Made by a program: the position numbers and the translations under genes. A stretch of DNA of 64,000 nucleotides, from assembly GCA_025531455.1 (NCBI GenBank), contig JAMYHL010000039.1, positions 124,001-188,000 on the forward strand, read 5' to 3'. Shown here piece by piece: positions 57,436 through 64,000 of this stretch (positions are counted from its first letter, which is position 1; the number at the start of each line of letters is the position of its first letter). The DNA comes from Apiotrichum sp. Y4204. Its lineage: Eukaryota > Basidiomycota > Tremellomycetes > Trichosporonales > Trichosporonaceae. Under the pieces are notes generated by a model. That model was not told where the DNA came from and did no database searches. It saw only the letters and a list, made by a program, of their open reading frames with translations.

Positions 57436-58353
57436 TTAGCGGCCCTTGCCCGCGGCGCGCTCCTTGGCCTTGCGCACGCGCTCCTCCTCCTTGAGCCTGC
57501 GCGCCTCCTTCTTCTCATCGCGCAGCTTGCGCTTCTCCGTCGCGTCCTCGAGCGTCTTGGCCCGCACCTCGGCAGCAACGCTATCGCTAGGTGCCCAGTG
57601 ACAGATCCACAGGCCCTTCTCGATCTGGTCGTCCTTCCACCGCTTCCCGACCTCGCTGAGCGCCTCGTCGAACTGCGCCACAATCTCCACCTTGCGCGAG
57701 TCGGGCATGTACGTCCGCGCCCCGCCCGAAGAGTTGGCCCGCATCGCAAAAATCAGCTGTGCCCGATCACCCTTTTCGAGTACGCCGCGCGCGACCGCCA
57801 TCTTGTGCGTGAGGTCGCCCTCGGCCGCCGACCAGCCGACCTGGATCTCCTTGTCCTCGACCGCCAGCCGGCGCTGGATCTTGGCGCGCGCTTCGCGTTC
57901 CCGCTCCTGCGCTTTCTCCGCCTCGAGATTCACGATTTTGCAGATGGGCGGTTTGGTGTTCACGCACACGAGCGCATGTGTCTTGAAGTCGAGCTCGCGG
58001 AGCGCCGCGGCGATGGACACCGGCTCGCCGAGCTTGCCGTCCTCGTCGACGATCTGCACGTGCCGGAAGGGAATTTCGTTGTTGCGGGAGCCGACAATCT
58101 TTTCGGCTGCGGCCGCGGCTTTCTTGTCACGCTGATGCTGAACAAAGGTATTCCCTGATCGAGCGGGACCGGTCGCGAAGCGCACGAGCAGGGGAGGGCG
58201 GGTGGAGGACAGATTGACTGTGGGGCGTGCGGCAGCGGGCGTGGGGCGCGACGCGAACTGGCGCGTGGCGGAGACAACACTACGGACGCGTACACGCGAG
58301 ACAGCCATAGACCGCAGGCGCGGGAGCACCGCCATGTCCGCGAGGAGGGACAT
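57436..58353 (-). CDS. Mitochondrial translation initiation factor IF-3
   Basis: A single-exon frame of 305 residues from the ATG at 58353. Residues 1 to about 70 are rich in Arg, Ser, Val and Ala and lack acidic residues: a matrix-targeting presequence. The IF-3 N-domain follows (NEIPFRHVQIVDEDGKLGEPVSIAAALRE then HALVCVNTKPPICKIVN), then a charged linker helix and the C-domain (KEIQVGWSAAEGDLTHKMAVARGVLEKGDRAQLIF and KVEIVAQFDEALSEVG), ending in a Lys/Arg/Glu-rich tail. IF-3 dissociates the mitoribosome subunits and proofreads the start codon. Fungal members (Aim23) are usually divergent; this one is readily recognised by eye. It lies 280 bases 5'-to-3' downstream on the map from the dehydrogenase start. 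Confidence 0.88.
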   Translation of the reverse strand: MSLLADMAVLPRLRSMAVSRVRVRSVVSATRQFASRPTPAAARPTVNLSSTRPPLLVRFATGPARSGNTFVQHQRDKKAAAAAEKIVGSRNNEIPFRHVQIVDEDGKLGEPVSIAAALRELDFKTHALVCVNTKPPICKIVNLEAEKAQEREREARAKIQRRLAVEDKEIQVGWSAAEGDLTHKMAVARGVLEKGDRAQLIFAMRANSSGGARTYMPDSRKVEIVAQFDEALSEVGKRWKDDQIEKGLWICHWAPSDSVAAEVRAKTLEDATEKRKLRDEKKEARRLKEEERVRKAKERAAGKGR

Positions 58354-58914
58354 TGTACAGTGGGGTGGACGGGTGTGAGCCGCGTGGACAGTCGCGCGGA
58401 ACGGTGATGAGATCGACAGGAGAAAAGGATAGGATTCTTGTCGATGTGGCGAGTGGACAAGAGTAACCCGGTGACGGGGGGCGAGTTGTGAGGACTGTGA
58501 TCAAGAGAGCAAGAGATGAAGCGATCAGGATGACAAGCGATCAAGATGACGAGTTGAAAGTGGAAATCACAATAAGTGGGGTGTGACCTTTTGCATTCCT
58601 CCGGATGTAGCATGTCACTCGCCCACACAAATCATGTTATTAGAATCGATCATTAGGGCTCTAACCAAAGTGCTGTCCGGCATTACAAATTGTTATTAGG
58701 GCGTTACATCAAGTCTGAGACATCGGTTTCCAACAATGAAACCAGCCAACGCGCCCAGCGTCTTCGGAACCGAACAGAATCTTTGGGAGTGCATCAACGT
58801 CCACGTCCTACATATTAAAAATCGAATCTCATTCAATTGTCCATCATCATCCACGCTCATTCAGATCGTATTAACTCGTTCTCACAGCCATGATATCTTC
58901 CAACATTTCTTCAA
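58354..58914. other. Intergenic region between IF-3 and CaaX-protein genes
   Basis: 560 bases forming the IF-3 promoter and leader and the 3' flank of the upstream gene. The 58640-58910 part is more A/T-rich than its surroundings. No gene seen. Confidence 0.5.
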
Positions 58915-60952
58915 TCACATGACGACACAGCTGCACCCTGCTTTCTCCGCACCAATGTCCTCGGGGCGGGGTCGGGATGCGTTCTGGGCCGTCTTCGTCG
59001 TCGCTGCGGGTGTCGCAGGCTTGGCCCTCGGCGGCCCTGTCGGCAGCACTTCATGGAGGTTGATAGCGCGATCACTGACAGTGATCTTCCCAGTGGGTAG
59101 TGTGGGTGCGCTCATGTAAATCATGAGGCTTTTGCCCGTCGGGCTTGAGGGGTCGTTGACCTCGGCCCCGAACTGGAACTGCTCCAGAGGGCCGGTGTAC
59201 GGCTCCATGTAAATTTTTCCGTCAGGTGAATGGGCAAAGAGAGCGGGAGTGTCCGGCTTGCGTTCTGATGCTGGTACGGTGAGCGCGGGCTCGGGAGACG
59301 CGGGGCGGGAGCGAACGGGGTCTCCACCAGGAGAGAAGGTGCGGAGCGGGAGAGGCCGGACTGTCGGAGCGAGGCTGGAGCGCTGGGCGAGGAGAGCCTG
59401 CGCGGCAGGGGTCTGGTTTGTGGCCCACGGAAGCGTTGAGGGACTGCATTGTGAGCGACACAGAGTCTTTTGGCTTTAAACACCTGGAGAGAGGGTTGGA
59501 TTGCGAGGTGGACCGCGAGGAACTCACTCTTGACCTTCAAGCACGAGACGTTGCTGAGGCCACGCGACGGCCATCAGTGCTGAGGCAAACAGCGCCATAA
59601 GGGTGAGGAACCGGGGAATCGGCTCTTCTGGCCCGCCAAGCAGAGTTGCCTGGTCCGGAGCGATAAGTTGAATGCCAACAATCATGTTCGGCGACACATC
59701 GATGTCTTGCAGCTCGGTCGTGCGCGTGTCGATCAGGAAGGTGCCGTCGCCGGCGTAGGCGATGGTGAGCGGCATTTTGGCCGAGAGCGGAGTCTCAGGC
59801 TTGCCGCCGAGACGCTGCATCCCCAGGCCCACAGCTGGGACTGGCGGACAAGCTATGCTTCCCAGCCGAGGGTGGCCGGGTGCCAGCGCAGCGAGCTGAG
59901 TGTCAAACCGGTCCAGTTCGGCGCACCACTGGGACGCCGCGTAGCCGAGCATGCCGGCCAGCATGGTTTTGTCGTTTTGCTCGACCGCAGCAGACAAGTC
60001 GATGAAAAATGAGTCCTTGTCGACAAGATAGAGACGGGTACGTTCCCAATGCGGTGGCACGCCCTCGGTGTCCACGAAGGGCTGGGCAACCCTTGGCGCG
60101 ACGACGAGTGGCTCCCGCCCCTCGGCGGCAACACCGACGCCTGAACGTTCAGAACGGGGCCCAAGAACATTTGGGAAGGGAGTCTGGCGGAAGTCCAGCA
60201 TGTCAATCTTGATCATCATGTGAGTGCCCTCCGAATTGCTGACAGTCTTGCACAGGTCGCTCTTCAGGTAGTGGCGGAGAATTTCACTTTCATCTGGAGG
60301 TTAGCTCACTCGATAGAGCGCGCGACGCACCGTCCGTGATGTGGCGGGGCGCGACGCCTCGCATAACGTCGTCCTCGAGCGTCTGCATGAGAGTGACAAA
60401 GTGGGACAGAAGCATCTTCACCCTGTCGACGGAGTGCTTCGTATCACAGCCCAAGACCCCACGACGTCGGACATCCAGAATGTAGTATTCACGGAGGTCA
60501 GGCGGTCGCGGAGCGAACTGGGGACCGCCTTTGAGGTAGTGAAGGAGCCACATTCCGATGCCGACGGGGACGAGGCGGAGATCGGGCGATCTGTCAGCGA
60601 TCGGGAGGGCGCTTGTGTCCACCTCGACACGATTCCAGCCATCGCCGATGGGCGGGAGGTTGGGCCAGTTGAGAACGATTTGACGCGGGTGTCTCTCGGG
60701 AAGGGCCCCCGCAAGTTCACGGGAGAACGCAAGCTCCTCGTCTAGATGTTCTTGACGCCATCTCCACGCAAGGGAAACCAATGGCTCGATTGCCGACTCG
60801 GTGAAGAGCATACCATCCGGCATCTTGACGTCCATGACAATGCTGTTCGAGCGGTACTGGACAATAGCGCGCATGCCCTGGACGGTCATTTCCCACACCC
60901 TATGGAGGATGGGGTCAATGATAGTCTGGTCGGTGGGGTCAGGACCCGACAT
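58915..60952 (-). CDS. Unrecognised protein with a hydrophobic segment and a C-terminal CaaX box (CVVM)
   Basis: Three exons (60952-60331, 60293-59528, 59443-58915) give 638 residues in a consistent frame; the first intron is 37 nt, the second 84 nt. I do not recognise the family. Residues 1-205 form a folded-looking domain (HRVWEMTVQGMRAIVQYRSN, WLLHYLKGGPQFAP, MLLSHFVTLMQTLEDDV), residues 210-440 a second (HMMIKIDMLDFRQTPFPNV, RTRLYLVDKDSFFIDLSAAVEQND). A hydrophobic segment near residue 445 (FLTLMALFASALMAVAWP) could span a membrane. The last exon is Pro/Ser-rich with PDGKIYMEPY and a GAEVNDPS loop, and ends GCSCVVM. Cys-Val-Val-Met is a farnesylation-type CaaX box with a second Cys two residues upstream, as in palmitoylated Ras proteins. 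Likely membrane-bound; function unknown. Confidence 0.7.
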
Positions 60953-62572
60953 GGTGGATAGATGTTAGTGCGAGTTGATGGAACGGGGCCTAAGATCTTA
61001 AGAGCTGATGGTCATGATGGCTTAAGTAGATGCGATACACATGCACATTTGATGGTGCGGATGAATGGATCTGAGTCGACAACTTGAAGTGTGACCTCAC
61101 TTCTTCGGCTTCTTCCAACGGAATGAATGGAATAAGCACTGACACTATTGTTTTAGCCGCTATCAGCAACCTCCAATTGCCTGCAACTTGCTTGCATCTG
61201 ATTCATGTATTTGTATGTATACGGTATAATGTCGTACGCACAGATCACTCCAGAGAAGCAAATGGCGTCAGACCCCGGGACCCCACTTATATACTGTACT
61301 GACCCCGGGCCATCGGGCCGCACTACTGGTGCACAGCTCTGACTGTCAGGGGTAAAGAGGGGCGCGGATCGCGGAAACAAGAGGAGAGTCGAAAAGCACT
61401 TAAGCACATGACCGAGCCGCCACGGTAACAATACGGGGAGTACTGTACAGACAGAGGAAATAGAGAAACGACAACCAGCACCTGTGACAAGAATTTCATG
61501 AGAGAGAGATCAGAGTATCATAGCTTCAAGAATCCATGAAGGATGCTTGTGCTTTCTTTTGACAGAGTTGTGTTATCGAGAGGGATCTTATGAGGATAAA
61601 GCATGAAGCTCTCGTGTTACAGTCTAGTAGTCTCTAGGCCTCTAGGGTAGTTAGTAAGTACCTTTAGATTAGCGTGGAGTATAGAGCATAATAGCATAAA
61701 AATAATGGTCCTTGTTTTGCAATCGAATAACACCCCCCCACACGCTCTCTCACTTCAACAATTGCCTTATTACACTTGACCCCCCCCCCCCCCCCCCCGT
61801 CCACATCCACACCGCGCGACACAACCCGCCTCTCCGTGGCGCGTGCCCCTCCCCTGTTGGACGCCCCGCCGCCCGCCCGCCTCTGCCTCCGCCGCCGGCT
61901 GACCGAGCCGTAACCCCCTAGGGCCCCTCCCCTGTCTTGGTGCAGTCACTGTGGCCACTCTCCTACTGTACTATCAACATACGCTAGCCACACTGCTCGG
62001 TGGTTTCCACATCAACCCATTTCCACCCACAACCATCACCACATCCATCGCCACGACCACGACAACTACCACCACCACCACCAGTTCACCCATCTCCATC
62101 ATCCCCCACCTTGCGCTCTATTCACTCCCCTTCCTCCGGTCCTGTCCTCGCACGCCCACACACCGCAGCGCGATAGGCAGGACACTCCCTCCCTCCCCCT
62201 TTACCCCGTATCGCCTGCTCCACAGCCACCAAGATCTCCGCCGCTTCAACACTGCCCCTTTGTGCCGGCATCCCCGCCTTTCGCGCTCACCACAACGACG
62301 ACTGCAATCCATATTTACGACCAGCTATCAGTTACCAGAAAACGACTCCCGCCTGCGTGCCACGACACCCACCCACAGACTAACCCTCCGACGACAAACA
62401 GTACGTTTTCCGTGCATAGGATAGGCCAGGCAACACCGCGGCTGCATTGCACCATTCACCACCCACCACTTGCCAACCACCCAGAACCATTGTCTCAACC
62501 CACTACATCAGGAGTCATCATCATTTCTCCAACACCCCACGCGGCATCCAGCTGGCTCGATAAACCCCAGCC
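60953..62572. promoter_or_regulatory. Divergent promoter region between the CaaX-protein gene and the F-BAR gene
   Basis: 1.6 kb between outward-facing genes. The F-BAR side (61730-62570) is strongly C/A-rich: a run of 19 C at 61780-61798, CAC/ACC triplet repeats at 62025-62090 and pyrimidine tracts, consistent with a long leader. The other side is A/T-richer (61480-61720). No gene seen. Confidence 0.55.
61780..61798 (+). repeat. Poly-C homopolymer of 19 bases
   Basis: An uninterrupted run of 19 C (G on the minus strand), 790 bases upstream of the F-BAR gene start. Runs of this kind slip readily and may vary between isolates or be mis-sequenced. Confidence 0.85.
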
Positions 62573-64000
62573 ATGGAGACTTACCACGACAACTATGTCG
62601 CTGATATGCCTCGCGGGGGCCAGGACCTCGACAATGGCTACCACGGTCGTCCGCGCGCGCAGTATGGCAGTACGTGTTTCATGCGCACTCGTACCACCCC
62701 CGGTGGCAACGTGCAGTCGTCACTGACCAGCAGGTAACATGGGCCCAAGCGGTACGCCAACCCCCAACCATGGCACAGCTACCAACTCGGCTGGTAACTC
62801 GTCTACGAACGTGAATCCCTCGGACTCTATGAACGGACCGCCGGCCGCAACGACGATGCCTCCTGGCCCACGTCGCATGTCCTCCAGCTCCACCCGGCCA
62901 GAGTTTAACAAGGATGATCCACCGATCGGCTTCGACGAGGGCGTTCTTCGTGGCTTGTGCGACATGGATGTATGTTTCGGGGCAGCACAGAGCTTGACTG
63001 ACAACGCAGTGTGCCCTCCAGATTCTCGCCGACCGAATAAAACAATCTGTTCAGTCGTGTAAAGTGGGTCTGCGTTACACTCAGGTCCACTAACCTTGCA
63101 GCAAATTGCCCAGTTCTTCAAAGAACGGGCAACCATCGAGGAGCGGTATGGACGCAGCTTGAGCGAGATGGCGCGTAACTCGAACGACCTGTACAGCCGA
63201 TCAGATGGCAAGGCTGGGTAAGCTACTGCACCTTGATTGCTTCACTGACACGATAGATCCTTTGTTACGGCTTACCAGGCCAGTCTTCGGGTACAGGAGA
63301 CGATCGCCCAGAACCGTCTCCGCTTCTCACAGCGCCTCGTGGAAATGAGCGAAGAGTTGAACGGTCTCGCGAGAGAGGGCGAGAAACAGCGCAAAGTTGT
63401 GAGATACGGTTGACGCGCCTTCCTCTGACAGCCCAGCACAAGGAGAACGGCTCTCGATACCAGACCATCCTCCAGGAGAGCGAATCTGTCATGGACAAGG
63501 CGAAGGCCAGGTTCGACTCGACGGCTGAGGAGCTTGAGCGCATTCTGGTCGCAAAGGAGGGGGAGAATTACCGCGACGCCGCCATTCGCACCGAAGCGGT
63601 GCCCAACAATAAACGTGGGCTTGGAAAGGCGCTCAACAAAGGTCTCTTCAAGGGCAAGAACCCCGCGCAGATGCAAAAGCACGAAGACGATGTGCGCCAA
63701 CGCATGGGCGGGGCGAGCGAGGCATTCCGCAAGGCGGTACTCGAATCCCAGGCCCTGCGGCAAGAGTACTTCAACTTCCAGCTCCCGAAGATTGTTCGCG
63801 TGGGTGTTTATAAGCTGAAAGGTGCTGACGTGAAGCTCCTAAAGGACTGTGCGGACGAGCTCGACATGGGCATGCAGTACCACCTCACTCGCTACGCGTA
63901 TATGTATGAGTCGACGATTGTCAGCGAGGGCTCTACGCTCTGCCCGAACAACTCTGAAGAGGGTAGGAACCTCCCGCCTGGCTTCGCTGACAACAAGGTC
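62573..64000 (+). CDS. RGD1: F-BAR domain protein, probable RhoGAP Rgd1, N-terminal part, cut by window edge
   Basis: Exons 62573-62669, 62734-62969, 63010-63063, 63102-63217, 63257-63398, 63437-63799 and 63836 onward. After about 100 disordered Ser/Asn/Pro-rich residues the F-BAR/FCH region reads FDEGVLRGLCDMDCALQILADRIKQSVQSCKQIAQFFKERATIEERYGRSLSEMAR, then a coiled coil and FQLPKIVR joined to LLKDCADELDMGMQYHLTRYAYMYEST. The last phrase is what I recall of the Rgd1/Rga8 group of Rho GTPase-activating proteins; the RhoGAP domain would lie beyond the right edge. Such proteins bind curved plasma membrane and turn off Rho3/Rho4 or Cdc42 during polar growth and cytokinesis. A 36-nt intron at 63800-63835 has no stop and keeps frame, so it could be retained. 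Confidence 0.85.

Noticed and set aside
1..64000. Transposons, retroelements, telomere repeats, CRISPR arrays
   Set aside because: No reverse transcriptase, integrase or transposase motifs, long terminal repeats, telomeric arrays or regularly spaced repeats were seen on either strand. A decayed element below recognition by eye cannot be excluded in the gene-free regions.

Overview
This window is a piece of fungal nuclear chromosome, most likely from a basidiomycete yeast of the Tremellomycetes, with Trichosporonales the best guess. The grounds are very short GT-AG introns (many of 32 to 50 nt with a CTRAY-like branch site a few bases before the acceptor), GC-rich third codon positions in expressed genes, pyrimidine-rich leaders, and gene content (WOPR regulator, Kap123, AP-3 sigma, Caf40, F-box proteins with the fungal W..EGVQ.GG tail). 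The order assignment is inference. Exons were assembled by hand from splice consensus and reading-frame continuity.

Layout. 1-368 (minus): 5' end of a WOPR (Gti1/Pac2/Wor1) transcription factor, running off the left edge. 369-11770: an 11.4 kb stretch with no convincing gene, lying upstream of that regulator. 11771-21723: dense housekeeping block: glycyl-tRNA synthetase (minus), a transcriptional-type cyclin (plus), AP-3 sigma (minus) and importin Kap123 (plus), with two divergent promoters and one tight convergent pair. 24097-25640 (minus): a C2H2 zinc-finger regulator resembling the Con7 family, followed by a second gene-free stretch of about 10.4 kb upstream of it (25641-36064). 36065-43438 (minus): two related F-box genes; the second appears to carry a Ser-rich extension of about 800 residues. 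44773-49097 (minus): Caf40/CNOT9 and an eIF4E-family cap-binding protein. 51654-60952 (minus): an intronless secreted propeller plus beta-trefoil protein, a small cysteine-rich membrane protein, a short-chain dehydrogenase/reductase, mitochondrial IF-3, and an unrecognised protein ending in a CaaX box. 62573-64000 (plus): an F-BAR protein, probably the RhoGAP Rgd1, cut by the right edge.

The strongest large-scale signal is that two sequence-specific regulators (WOPR and C2H2) within 26 kb each have about 10 kb of gene-free DNA on the 5' side. Both stretches have pyrimidine-rich leaders, G-quadruplex-capable tracts roughly 0.9 to 1.2 kb from the start codon, and a hand-counted excess of the hexamer GCATGC. 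This resembles the extended regulatory region known upstream of WOR1 in Candida albicans. Other points of interest are the F-box gene fusion supported by a shared intron position, an in-frame stop sitting inside a possible 3n intron, a stop-free 36-nt intron in the F-BAR gene, the two-start glycyl-tRNA synthetase, and the CaaX protein. No tRNA, rRNA, CRISPR array or intact transposon was seen.
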